This document shows, in pieces, positions 1 to 11,534 of a stretch of 64,000 bases of DNA; the first letter of the stretch is position 1; every line of letters begins with the position of its first letter. A model generated the notes under the pieces. The model saw only the letters and a program-made list of their open reading frames with translations, ran no database searches and was not told where the DNA came from. Location of the stretch: contig OU964919.1 of NCBI GenBank assembly GCA_918807975.1, positions 27,659,824 through 27,723,823 on the forward strand. Reading direction: 5' to 3'. The stretch comes from Aplidium turbinatum (Eukaryota; Chordata; Ascidiacea; Aplousobranchia; Polyclinidae). The translations under genes were made by a program, and so were the position numbers.

Positions 1-157
1 CAGTGAAAAATAATTTTTTTTTGTGAAACTGTCTAATTCTTTTTGTTTGAAACTAACGTCATTAAAAATTGTCTAAGAAAGTTTTTTTACGTACTAAAAG
101 TGAAAATTATTGAAAACAAATTGTCTTTTCAAAAAAATTTTTCTAAGACATTTCATA
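1..157 (+). repeat. Representative short monomer (157 bp, spacer type c)
   Basis: This is a complete short monomer. By hand count about 33 of 157 bases are G or C (~21%). It contains a T9 tract at 14-22, 'taacgtca' and 'tacgta' in the conserved half, and a spacer beginning 'ttgaaaacaaattg'. An inverted repeat TTGAAAA/TTTTCAA (110-116 and 126-132) flanks a 9 bp loop in the spacer. Type c recurs throughout subfamily A, for example near 1245, 2836, 3640, 8139 and 13610. The length is close to a nucleosome core plus a short linker, but that is only a size match. Confidence 0.95.
110..132 (+). other. Conserved dyad in the monomer spacer
   Basis: TTGAAAA (110-116) and TTTTCAA (126-132) form a 7 bp inverted repeat around a 9 bp loop. 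The same arrangement, with an 8-9 bp loop, is present in most A monomers even though the loop itself changes ('caaattgtc', 'aaaattgtc', 'aaattttc'). Several B monomers have 'ttcaaaa' instead of 'ttgaaaa' on the left arm, which breaks the symmetry (for example near 44895 and 46013). It may be a binding site or hairpin, or simply a result of the A/T-tract composition. Confidence 0.6.
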
Positions 158-492
158 CAGTGAAAAATAATTTTTTTTTGCTAAACTGTCTAATGCTTTT
201 TGTTTGAAACTAACGTCATTAAAAATTGTCTAAGAAAGTTTTTTTACGTACTAAAAGTGAAAATTATTGAAAAAAATTTTCTTTTCAAAAAAAATTTTCA
301 AAAATTTTTCTAAGACATTTCACACAGTGAAAAATAATTTTTTTTTGCGAAACTGTCTAATTCTTTTTGTTTGAAACTAACGTCATTAAAAATTATCTAA
401 GAAAGTTTTTTTACGTACTAAAAGTGAAAATTATTGAAAAAAAATTGTCTTTTCAAAAAAAATTTTCAAAAACTTTTCTAAGACATTTCATA
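158..492 (+). repeat. Representative long monomers (167 and 168 bp)
   Basis: Two successive long monomers lie at 158-324 and 325-492. They are longer than the 157 bp form because the spacer holds an extra 'ttttcaaaaa'-like block, so the A-tract/T-tract motif appears twice before 'taagacatttca'. The first carries the marker 'taatgctttttg' and ends in 'cacacagtg'; the second carries 'attatctaag' instead of 'attgtctaag'. These markers recur together near 4044, 8537, 9834 and 14011, which makes them useful for recognising the position within the 8-monomer HOR. Confidence 0.93.
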
Positions 493-1289
493 CAGTGAAA
501 AGTAATTTTTTTTTGTGAAACTGTCTAATTCTTTTTGTTTGAAACTAACGTCATTAAAAATTGTCTAAGAAAGTTTTTTTACGTACTAAAAGTGAAAATT
601 ATTGAAATTAAATTGTCTTTTCAAAAAAATTTTTCTAAGACATTTCATACAGTGAAAAATAATTTTTTTTTGCTAAACTGTCTAATTCTTTTTGTTTGAA
701 ACTAACGTCATTAAAAATTGTCTAAGAAAGTTTTTTTACGTACTAAAAGTGAAAATTATTGAAAAAAATTGTCTTTTCAAAAAAAATTTTCAAAAGTTTT
801 TTTAAGACATTTCATACAGTGAAAAATAATTTTTTTTTGCGAAACTGTCTAATTCCTTTTGTTTGAAACTAACGTCATTAAAAATTGTCTAAGAAAGTTT
901 TTTTACGTACTAAAAGTGAAAATTATTGAAAAAAAGTTGTCTTTTCAAAAGATATATTTCTAAGACATTTCATACAGTGAAAAATAATTTTTTTTTGCGA
1001 AACTGTCTAATTCTTTTTGTTTGAAACTAACGTCATTAAAAATTGTCTAAGAAAGTTTTTTTACGTACTAAAAGTGAAAATTATTGAAAAAAAATTGTCT
1101 TTTCAAAAATATTTTTCTAAGACATTTCATACAGTGAAAAATAATTTTTTTTTGTGAAACTGTCTAATTCTTTTTGTTTGAAACTAACGTCATTAAAAAT
1201 TGTCTAAGAAAGTTTTTTTACGTACTAAAAGTGAAAATTATTGAAAACAAATTGTCTTTTCAAAAAAATTTTTCTAAGACATTTCATAC

Positions 1290-2810
1290 AGTGAAAAATA
1301 ATTTTTTTTTGTGAAACTGTCTAATTCTTTTTGTTTGAAACTAACGTCATTAAAAATTGTCTAAGAAAGTCTTTTTACGTACTAAAAGTGAAAATTATTA
1401 AAAAAAATTTTCTTTTCAAAAAAAATTTTCAAAAATTTTTTTAAGACATTTCATACAGTGAAAAATAATTTTTTTTTGCGAAACTGTCTAATTCTTTTTG
1501 TTTGAAACTAACGTCATTAAAAATTGTCTAAGAAAGTTTTTTTACGTACTAAAAGTGAAAATTATTGAAAAAAAATTGTCTTTTCAAAAGATATATTTCT
1601 AAGACTCTTCATACAGTGAAAAATCATTTTTTTTTGCGAAACTGTCTAATTCTTTTTGTTTGAAACTAACGTCATTAAAAATTGTCTAAGAAAGTTTTTT
1701 TACGTACTAAAAGTGAAAATTATTGAAAAAAAATTGTCTTTTCAAAAAATTTTTTCTAAGACATTTCATACAGTGAAAAATAATTTTTTTTGCAAAACTG
1801 TCTAATTCTTTTTGTTTGAAACTAACGTCATTAAAAATTGTCTAAGAAAGTTTTTTTACGTACTAAAAGTGAAAATTATTGAAAAAAAATTGTCTTTTCA
1901 AAAAAATTTCTCTAAGACATTTCATACAGTGAAAAATAATTTTTTTTTGCGAAACTGTCTAATTCTTTTTGTTTGAAACTAACGTCATTAAAAATTGTCT
2001 AAGAAAGTTTTTTTACGTACTAAAAGAGAAAATTATTGAAAAAAAATTGTCTTTTCAAAAGATATATTTCTAAGACATTTCATACAGTGAAAAATAATTT
2101 TTTTTTGCGAAACTGTCTAATTCTTTTTGTTTGAAACTAACGTCATTAAAAATTGTCTAAGAAAGTTTTTTTACGTACTAAAAGTGAAAATTATGGAAAA
2201 AAAATTGTCTTTTCAAAAAAAATTTTCAAAAAGTTTTCTAAGACATTTCATACAGTGAAAAATAATTTGTTTTTGCGAAACTGTCTAATTCTTTTTGTTT
2301 GAAACTAACGTCATTAAAAATTGTCTAAGAAAGTTTTTTTACGTACTAAAAGTGAAAATTATTGAAAAAAAATTGTCTTTTCAAAAAAATTTTTCTAAGA
2401 CATTTCATACAGTGAAAAATAATTTTTTTTTGCGAAACTGTCTAATTCTTTTTGTTTGAAACTAACGTCATTAAAAATTGTCTAAGAAAGTTTTTTTACG
2501 TACTAAAAGTGAAAATTATTGAAAAAAAATTGTCTTTTCAAAAAAATTTCTCTAAGACATTTCATACAGTGAAAAATAATTTTTTTTTGCGAAACTGTCT
2601 AATTCTTTTTGTTTGAAACTAACGTCATTAAAAATTGTCTAAGAAAGTTTTTTTACGTACTAAAAGTGAAAATCATTGAAAAAAAATTGTCTTTTCAAAA
2701 AAATTTTTCCAAGACATTTCATACAGTAAAAAATAATTTTTTTTTGCGAAACTGTCTAATTCTTTTTGTTTGAAACTAACGTCATTAAAAATTGTCTAAG
2801 AAAGTTTTTT
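1290..2810 (+). repeat. Segment duplicated at ~+5142 bp (about 6430-7950)
   Basis: Rare markers pair at a constant shift: 'gactcttc' at 1603 and 6745; 'attatggaaaa' near 2192 and 7333; 'cagtaaaaaataa' near 2726 and 7867. The paired segments contain the same run of about nine or ten monomers. On the left the flanking monomers differ (c-type against the 'agagaaaa' type). On the right they differ as well (c-type near 2836 against a 'gatatatttc' monomer near 7990). Confidence 0.85.
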
Positions 2811-2819
2811 TACGTACTA

Positions 2820-4815
2820 AAAGTGAAAATTATTGAAAACAAATTGTCTTTTCAAAAAAATTTTTCTAAGACATTTCATACAGTGAAAAATAATTTTTTT
2901 TTGCGAAACTGTCTAATTCTTTTTGTTTGAAACTAACGTCATTAAAAATTGTCTAAGAAAGTTTTTTTACGTACTAAAAGTGAAAATTATTGAAAAAAAT
3001 TTTCTTTTCAAAAAAAATTTTCAAAAATTTTTCTAAGACATTTCATACAGTGAAAAATAATTTTTTTTTGTGAAACTGTCTAATTCTTTTTGTTTGAAAC
3101 TAACGTCATTAAAAATTGTCTAAGAAAGTTTTTTTACGTACTAAAAGTGAAAATTATTGAAAACAAATTGTCTTTTCAAAAAAATTTTTCTAAGACATTT
3201 CATACAGTGAAAAATAATTTTTTTTTGCTAAACTGTCTAATTCTTTTTGTTTGAAACTAACGTCATTAAAAATTGTCTAAGAAAGTTTTTTTACGTACTA
3301 AAAGTGAAAATTATTGAAAAAAATTTTCTTTTCAAAAAAAATTTTCAAAAGTTTTTTTAAGACATTTCATACAGTGAAAAATAATTTTTTTTTGCGAAAC
3401 TGTCTAATTCCTTTTGTTTGAAACTAACGTCATTAAAAATTGTCTAAGAAAGTTTTTTTACGTACTAAAAGTGAAAATTATTGAAAAAAAGTTGTCTTTT
3501 CAAAAGATATATTTCTAAGACATTTCATACAGTGAAAAATAATTTTTTTTTGCGAAACTGTCTAATTCTTTTTGTTTGAAACTAACGTCATTAAAAATTG
3601 TCTAAGAAAGTTTTTTTACGTACTAAAAGTGAAAATTATTGAAAACAAATTGTCTTTTCAAAAAAATTTTTCTAAGACATTTCATACAGTGAAAAATAAT
3701 TTTTTTTTGCGAAACTGTCTAATTCTTTTTGTTTGAAACTAACGTCATTAAAAATTGTCTAAGAAAGTTTTTTTACGTACTAAAAGTGAAAATTATTGAA
3801 AAAAATTTTCTTTTCAAAAAAAATTTTCAAAAATTTTTCTAAGACATTTCATACAGTGAAAAATAATTTTTTTTTGTGAAACTGTCTAATTCTTTTTGTT
3901 TGAAACTAACGTCATTAAAAATTGTCTAAGAAAGTTTTTTTACGTACTAAAAGTGAAAATTATTGAAAACAAATTGTCTTTTCAAAAAAATTTTTCTAAG
4001 ACATTTCATACAGTGAAAAATAATTTTTTTTTGCTAAACTGTCTAATGCTTTTTGTTTGAAACTAACGTCATTAAAAATTGTCTAAGAAAGTTTTTTTAC
4101 GTACTAAAAGTGAAAATTATTGAAAAAAATTTTCTTTTCCAAAAAAATTTTCAAAAATTTTTCTAAGACATTTCACACAGTGAAAAATAATTTTTTTTTG
4201 CGTAACTGTCTAATTCTTTTTGTTTGAAACTAACGTCATTAAAAATTATCTAAGAAAGTTTTTTTACGTACTAAAAGTGAAAATTATTGAAAAAAAATTG
4301 TCTTTTCAAAAAAAATTTTCAAAAACTTTTCTAAGACATTTCATACAGTGAAAAGTAATTTTTTTTTGTGAAACTGTCTAATTCTTTTTGTTTGAAACTA
4401 ACGTCATTAAAAATTGTCTAAGAAAGTTTTTTTACGTACTAAAAGTGAAAATTATTGAAAACAAATTGTCTTTTCAAAAAAATTTTTCTAAGACATTTCA
4501 TACAGTGAAAAATAATTTTTTTTTGCTAAACTGTCTAATTCTTTTTGTTTGAAACTAACGTCATTAAAAATTGTCTAAGAAAGTTTTTTTACGTACTAAA
4601 AGTGAAAATTATTGAAAAAAATTTTCTTTTCAAAAAAAATTTTCAAAAGTTTTTTTAAGACATTTCATACAGTGAAAAATAATTTTTTTTTGCGAAACTG
4701 TCTAATTCCTTTTGTTTGAAACTAACGTCATTAAAAATTGTCTAAGAAAGTTTTTTTACGTACTAAAAGTGAAAATTATTGAAAAAAAGTTGTCTTTTCA
4801 AAAGATATATTTCTA
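2820..4815 (+). repeat. HOR1 tandem block (1298 bp period), about 1.5 copies
   Basis: The marker 'aattcctttt' has its 'cc' at 3410 and 4708, a spacing of 1298 bp. The variant order between them is short 'gatatatttc', c, long, c, long with 'taatgc', long with 'attatctaag', c, long with 'cc'. The upstream partial copy lacks some monomers, so this block is about one and a half units. It ends in the 'gatatatttc' monomer near 4800. Confidence 0.85.
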
Positions 4816-7240
4816 AGACATTTCATACAGTGAAAAATAATTTTTTTTTGCGAAACTGTCTAATTCTTTTTGTTTGAAACTAACGTCATTAAAAATTGTC
4901 TAAGAAAGTTTTTTTACGTACTAAAAGTGAAAATTATTGAAAAAAATTGTCTTTTCAAAAAAAGTTTTTCTAAGACATTTCATCCAGTGAAAAATAATTT
5001 TTTTTTGCGAAACTGTCTATATCTTTTTGTTTGAAACTAACGTCATTAAAAATTGTCTAAGAAAGTTTTTTTACGTACTAAAAGTGAAAATTATTGAAAA
5101 AAATTTTCTTTTCAAAAAAAATTTTCAAAAATTTTTCTAAGACATTTCACACAGTGAAAAATAATTTTTTTTTGCGAAACTGTCTAATTCTTTTTGTTTG
5201 AAACTAACGTCATTAAAAATTATCTAAGAAAGTTTTTTTACGTACTAAAAGTGAAAATTATTGAAAAAAAATTGTCTTTTCAAAAAAAATTTTCAAAAAC
5301 TTTTCTAAGACATTTCATACAGTGAAAAATAATTTTTTTTTGCGAAACTGTCTAATTCTTTTTGTTTGAAACTAACGTCATTAAAAATTGTCTAAGAAAG
5401 TTTTTTTACGTACTAAAAGTGAAAATTATTGAAAAAAAATTGTCTTTTCAAAAAAATTTTTCTAAGACATTTCATACAGTGAAAAATAATTTTTTTTTCC
5501 GAAACTGTCTAATTCTTTTTGTTTGAAACTAACGTCATTAAAAATTGTCTAAGAAAGTTTTTTTACGTACTAAAAGTGAAAATTATTGAAAACAAATTGT
5601 CTTTTCAAAAATATTTTTCTAAGACATTTCATACAGTGAAAAATAATTTTTTTTTGTGAAACTGTCTAATTCTTTTTGTTTGAAACTAACGTCATTAAAA
5701 ATTGTCTAAGAAAGTCTTTTTACGTACTAAAAGTGAAAATTATTGAAAAAAATTTTCTTTTCAAAAAAAATTTTCAAAAATTTTTTTAAGACATTTCATA
5801 CAGTGAAAAATAATTTTTTTTTGCGAAACTGTCTAATTCTTTTTGTTTGAAACTAACGTCATTAAAAATTGTCTAAGAAAGTTTTTTTACGTACTAAAAG
5901 TGAAAATTATTGAAAAAAAATTGTCTTTTCAAAAGATATTTTTCTAAGACTCTTCATACAGTGAAAAATAATTTTTTTTTGCGAAACTGTCTAATTCTTT
6001 TTGTTTGAAACTAACGTCATTAAAAATTGTCTAAGAAAGTTTTTTTACGTACTAAAAGTGAAAATTATTGAAAAAAAATTGTCTTTTCAAAAAATTTTTT
6101 CTAAGACATTTCATACAGTGAAAAATAATTTTTTTTGCAAAACTGTCTAATTCTTTTTGTTTGAAACTAACGTCATTAAAAATTGTCTAAGAAAGTTTTT
6201 TTACGTACTAAAAGTGAAAATTATTGAAAAAAAATTGTCTTTTCAAAAAAATTTCTCTAAGACATTTCATACAGTGAAAAATAATTTTTTTTTTGCGAAA
6301 CTGTCTAATTCTTTTTGTTTGAAACTAACGTCATTAAAAATTGTCTAAGAAAGTTTTTTTACGTACTAAAAGAGAAAATTATTGAAAAAAAATTGTCTTT
6401 TCAAAAGATATATTTCTAAGACATTTCATACAGTGAAAAATAATTTTTTTTTGTGAAACTGTCTAATGCTTTTTGTTTGAAACTAACGTCATTAAACATT
6501 GTCTAAGAAAGTCTTTTTACGTACTAAAAGTGAAAATTATTGAAAAAAATTTTCTTTTCAAAAAAAATTTTCAAAAATTTTTTTAAGACATTTCATACAG
6601 TGAAAAATAATTTTTTTTTGCGAAACTGTCTAATTCTTTTTGTTTGAAACTAACGTCATTAAAAATTGTCTAAGAAAGTTTTTTTACGTACTAAAAGTGA
6701 AAATTATTGAAAAAAAATTGTCTTTTCAAAAGATATATTTCTAAGACTCTTCATACAGTGAAAAATCATTTTTTTTTGCGAAACTGTCTAATTCTTTTTG
6801 TTTGAAACTAACGTCATTAAAAATTGTCTAAGAAAGTTTTTTTACGTACTAAAAGTGAAAATTATTGAAAAAAAATTGTCTTTTCAAAAAATTTTTTCTA
6901 AGACATTTCATACAGTGAAAAATAATTTTTTTTGCAAAACCGTCTAATTCTTTTTGTTTGAAACTAACGTCATTAAAAATTGTCTAAGAAAGTTTTTTTA
7001 CGTACTAAAAGTGAAAATTATTGAAAAAAAATTGTCTTTTCAAAAAAATTTCTCTAAGACATTTCATACAGTGAAAAATAATTTTTTTTGCGAAACTGTC
7101 TAATTCTTTTTGTTTGAAACTAACGTCATTAAAAATTGTCTAAGAAAGTTTTTTTACGTACTAAAAGAGAAAATTATTGAAAAAAAATTGTCTTTTCAAA
7201 AGATATATTTCTAAGACATTTCATACAGTGAAAAATAATT
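3060..7240 (+). repeat. Segment duplicated at ~+5790 bp (about 8850-13030)
   Basis: Markers pair at a constant shift: 'taatgc' 4044/9834, 'aattcc' 4708/10498, 'gactcttc' 5948/11738 and 6745/12535. The homologous stretch is about 4.2 kb, spanning one HOR1 unit, connecting monomers and two HOR2 units. The repeat of the HOR1-HOR2 alternation is therefore an additional, larger level of order above the two HORs. The copies differ at scattered single bases, for example 'ttgctaaactg' near 4032 against 'ttggtaaactg' near 9821. Confidence 0.86.
5745..7200 (+). repeat. HOR2 tandem block (5 monomers, ~797 bp period)
   Basis: The 'gactcttcatac' monomer occurs at 5948 and 6745, 797 bp apart. The intervening order (short T8/'gcaaaactg', 'aatttctctaag', 'agagaaaa', long 'aagtctttttacg') is the same in both units. 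The first unit has 'gatatttttc' where the second has 'gatatatttc', a small variation that helps separate them. Confidence 0.86.
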
Positions 7241-8019
7241 TTTTTTTGCGAAACTGTCTAATTCTTTTTGTTTGAAACTAACGTCATTAAAAATTGTCTA
7301 AGAAAGTTTTTTTACGTACTAAAAGTGAAAATTATGGAAAAAAAATTGTCTTTTCAAAAAAAATTTTCAAAAAGTTTTCTAAGACATTTCATACAGTGAA
7401 AAATAATTTGTTTTTGCGAAACTGTCTAATTCTTTTTGTTTGAAACTAACGTCATTAAAAATTGTCTAAGAAAGTTTTTTTACGTACTAAAAGTGAAAAT
7501 TATTGAAAAAAAATTGTCTTTTCAAAAAAATTTTTCTAAGACATTTCATACAGTGAAAAATAATTTTTTTTTGCGAAGCTGTCTAATTCTTTTTGTTTGA
7601 AACTAACGTCATTAAAAATTGTCTAAGAAAGTTTTTTTACGTACTAAAAGTGAAAATTATTGAAAAAAAATTGTCTTTTCAAAAAAATTTCTCTAAGACA
7701 TTTCATACAGTGAAAAATAATTTTTTTTTGCGAAACTGTCTAATTTTTTTTGTTTGAAACTAACGTCATTAAAAATTGTCTAAGAAAGTTTTTTTACGTA
7801 CTAAAAGTGAAAATCATTGAAAAAAAATTGTCTTTTCAAAAAAATTTTTCCAAGACATTTCATACAGTAAAAAATAATTTTTTTTTGCGAAACTGTCTAA
7901 TTCTTTTTGTTTGAAACTAACGTCATTAAAAATTGTCTAAGAAAGTTTTTTTACGTACTAAAAGTGAAAATTATTGAAAAAAAATTGTCTTTTCAAAAGA
8001 TATATTTCTAGGACATTTC

Positions 8020-10625
8020 ATACAGTGAAAAATAATTTTTTTTTGCGAAACTGTCTAATTCTTTTTGTTTGAAACTAACGTCATTAAAAATTGTCTAAGA
8101 AAGTTTTTTTACGTACTAAAAGTGAAAATTATTGAAAACAAATTGTCTTTTCAAAAAAATTTTTCTAAGACATTTCATACAGTGAAAAATAATTTTTTTT
8201 TGCGAAACTGTCTAATTCTTTTTGTTTGAAACTAACGTCATTAAAAATTGTCTAAGAAAGTTTTTTTACGTACTAAAAGTGAAAATTATTGAAAAAAATT
8301 TTCTTTTCAAAAAAAATTTTCAAAAATTTTTCTAAGACATTTCATACAGTGAAAAATAATTTTTTTTTGTGAAACTGTCTAATTCTTTTTGTTTGAAACT
8401 AACGTCATTAAAAATTGTCTAAGAAAGTTTTTTTACGTACTAAAAGTGAAAATTATTGAAAACAAATTGTCTTTTCAAAAAAATTTTTCTAAGACATTTC
8501 ATACAGTGAAAAATAATTTTTTTTTGCTAAACTGTCTAATGCTTTTTGTTTGAAACTAACGTCATTAAAAATTGTCTAAGAAAGTTTTTTTACGTACTAA
8601 AAGTGAAAATTATTGAAAAAAATTTTCTTTTCCAAAAAAATTTTCAAAAATTTTTCTAAGACATTTCACACAGTGAAAAATAATTTTTTTTTGCGTAACT
8701 GTCTAATTCTTTTTGTTTGAAACTAACGTCATTAAAAATTATCTAAGAAAGTTTTTTTACGTACTAAAAGTGAAAATTATTGAAAAAAAATTGTCTTTTC
8801 AAAAAAAATTTTCAAAAACTTTTCTAAGACATTTCATACAGTGAAAAGTAATTTTTTTTTGTGAAACTGTCTAATTCTTTTTGTTTGAAACTAACGTCAT
8901 TAAAAATTGTCTAAGAAAGTTTTTTTACGTACTAAAAGTGAAAATTATTGAAAACAAATTGTCTTTTCAAAAAAATTTTTCTAAGACATTTCATACAGTG
9001 AAAAATAATTTTTTTTTGCTAAACTGTCTAATTCTTTTTGTTTGAAACTAACGTCATTAAAAATTGTCTAAGAAAGTTTTTTTACGTACTAAAAGTGAAA
9101 ATTATTGAAAAAAATTTTCTTTTCAAAAAAAATTTTCAAAAGTTTTTTTAAGACATTTCATACAGTGAAAAATAATTTTTTTTTGCGAAACTGTCTAATT
9201 CCTTTTGTTTGAAACTAACGTCATTAAAAATTGTCTAAGAAAGTTTTTTTACGTACTAAAAGTGAAAATTTATGAAAAAAAGTTGTCTTTTCAAAAGATA
9301 TATTTCTAAGACATTTCATACAGTGAAAAATAATTTTTTTTTGCGAAACTGTCTAATTCTTTTTGTTTGAAACTAACGTCATTAAAAATTGTCTAAGAAA
9401 GTTTTTTTACGTACTAAAAGTGAAAATTATTGAAAACAAATTGTCTTTTCAAAAAAATTTTTCTAAGACATTTCATACAGTGAAAAATAATTTTTTTTGC
9501 GAAACTGTCTAATTCTTTTTGTTTGAAACTAACGTCATTAAAAATTGTCTAAGAAAGTTTTTTTACGTACTAAAAGTGAAAATTATTGAAAAAAATTTTC
9601 TTTTCAAAAAAAAATTTCAAAAATTTTTCTAAGACATTTCATACAGTGAAAAATAATTTTTTTTTGTGAAACTGTCTAATTCTTTTTGTTTGAAACTAAC
9701 GTCATTAAAAATTGTCTAAGAAAGTTTTTTTACGTACTAAAAGTGAAAATTATTGAAAACAAATTGTCTTTTCAAAAAAATTTTTCTAAGAAATTTCATA
9801 CAGTGAAAAATAATTTTTTTTTGGTAAACTGTCTAATGCTTTTTGTTTGAAACTAACGTCATTAAAAATTGTCTAAGAAAGTTTTTTTACGTACTAAAAG
9901 TGAAAATTATTGAAAAAAATTTTCTTTTCCAAAAAAATTTTCAAAAATTTTTCTAAGACATTTCACACAGTGAAAAATAATTTTTTTTTGCGTAACTGTC
10001 TAATTCTTTTTGTTTGAAACTAACGTCATTAAAAATTATCTAAGAAAGTTTTTTTACGTACTAAAAGTGAAAATTATTGAAAAAAAATTGTCTTTTCAAA
10101 AAAAATTTTCAAAAACTTTTCTAAGACATTTCATACAGTGAAAAGTAATTTTTTTTTGTGAAACTGTCTAATTCTTTTTGTTTGAAACTAACGTCATTAA
10201 AAATTGTCTAAGAAAGTTTTTTTACGTACTAAAAGTGAAAATTATTGAAAACAAATTTTCTTTTCAAAAAAATTTTTCTAAGACATTTCATACAGTGAAA
10301 AATAATTTTTTTTTGCGAATCTGTCTAATTCTTTTTGTTTGAAACTAACGTCATTAAAAATTGTCTAAGAAAGTTTTTTTACGTACTAAAAGTGAAAATT
10401 ATTGAAAAAAATTTTCTTTTCAAAAAAAATTTTCAAAAGTTTTTTTAAGACATTTCATACAGTGAAAAATAATTTTTTTTTGCGAAACTGTCTAATTCCT
10501 TTTGTTTGAAACTAACGTCATTAAAAATTGTCTAAGAAAGTTTTTTTACGTACTAAAAGTGAAAATTATTGAAAAAAAGTTGTCTTTTCAAAAGATATAT
10601 TTCTAAGACATTTCATACAGTGAAA
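8020..10625 (+). repeat. HOR1 tandem block, two full 8-monomer copies
   Basis: The markers repeat at 8537/9834 ('taatgc', 1297 bp apart) and 9201/10498 ('aattcc', 1297 bp apart). All eight monomer types appear in the same order in both copies. Small differences are visible between copies, such as 'ttgctaaactg' (first copy, near 8523) against 'ttggtaaactg' (second, near 9821), and 'gaaaatttatgaaa' near 9265 against 'gaaaattattgaaa' in the second copy. The two copies are therefore recent but not identical. Confidence 0.88.
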
Positions 10626-11534
10626 AATAATTTTTTTTTGCGAAACTGTCTAATTCTTTTTGTTTGAAACTAACGTCATTAAAAATTGTCTAAGAAAGTT
10701 TTTTTACGTACTAAAAGTGAAAATTATTGAAAAAAATTGTCTTTTCAAAAAAAGTTTTTCTAAGACATTTCATCCAGTGAAAAATAATTTTTTTTTGCGA
10801 AACTGTCTATATCTTTTTGTTTGAAACTAACGTCATTAAAAATTGTCTAAGAAAGTTTTTTTACGTACTAAAAGTGAAAATTATTGAAAAAAATTTTCTT
10901 TTCAAAAAAAATTTTCAAAAATTTTTCTAAGACATTTCACACAGTGAAAAATAATTTTTTTTTGCGAAACTGTCTAATTCTTTTTGTTTGAAACTAACGT
11001 CATTAAACATTATCTAAGAAAGTTTTTTTACGTACTAAAAGTGAAAATTATTGAAAAAAAATTGTCTTTTCAAAAAAAATTTTCAAAAACTTTTCTAAGA
11101 CATTTCATACAGTGAAAAATAATTTTTTTTTGCGAAACTGTCTAATTCTTTTTGTTTGAAACTAACGTCATTAAAAATTGTCTAAGAAAGTTTTTTTACG
11201 TACTAAAAGTGAAAATTATTGAAAAAAAATTGTCTTTTCAAAAAAATTTTTCTAATACATTTCATACAGTGAAAAATAATTTTTTTTTCCGAAACTGTCT
11301 AATTCTTTTTGTTTGAAACTAACGTCATTAAAAATTGTCTAAGAAAGTTTTTTTACGTACTAAAAGTGAAAATTATTGAAAAAAAATTGTCTTTTCAAAA
11401 ATATTTTTCTAAGACATTTCATACAGTGAAAAATAATTTTTTTTTGTGAAACTGTCTAATTCTTTTTGTTTGAAACTAACGTCATTAAAAATTGTCTAAG
11501 AAAGTCTTTTTACGTACTAAAAGTGAAAATTATT

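Noticed and set aside
6157-6348. Short plus-strand reading frames of 60-154 codons sharing 'FETNVIKNCLRKFFYVLKVKIIEK'
   Set aside because: They are translations of the satellite itself and recur wherever the repeat does. Most start at TTG, not ATG. They stay open because 157+167 bp is a multiple of three and because the T4 variant or spacer length changes shift the frame; there is no start context, codon bias or conserved domain.
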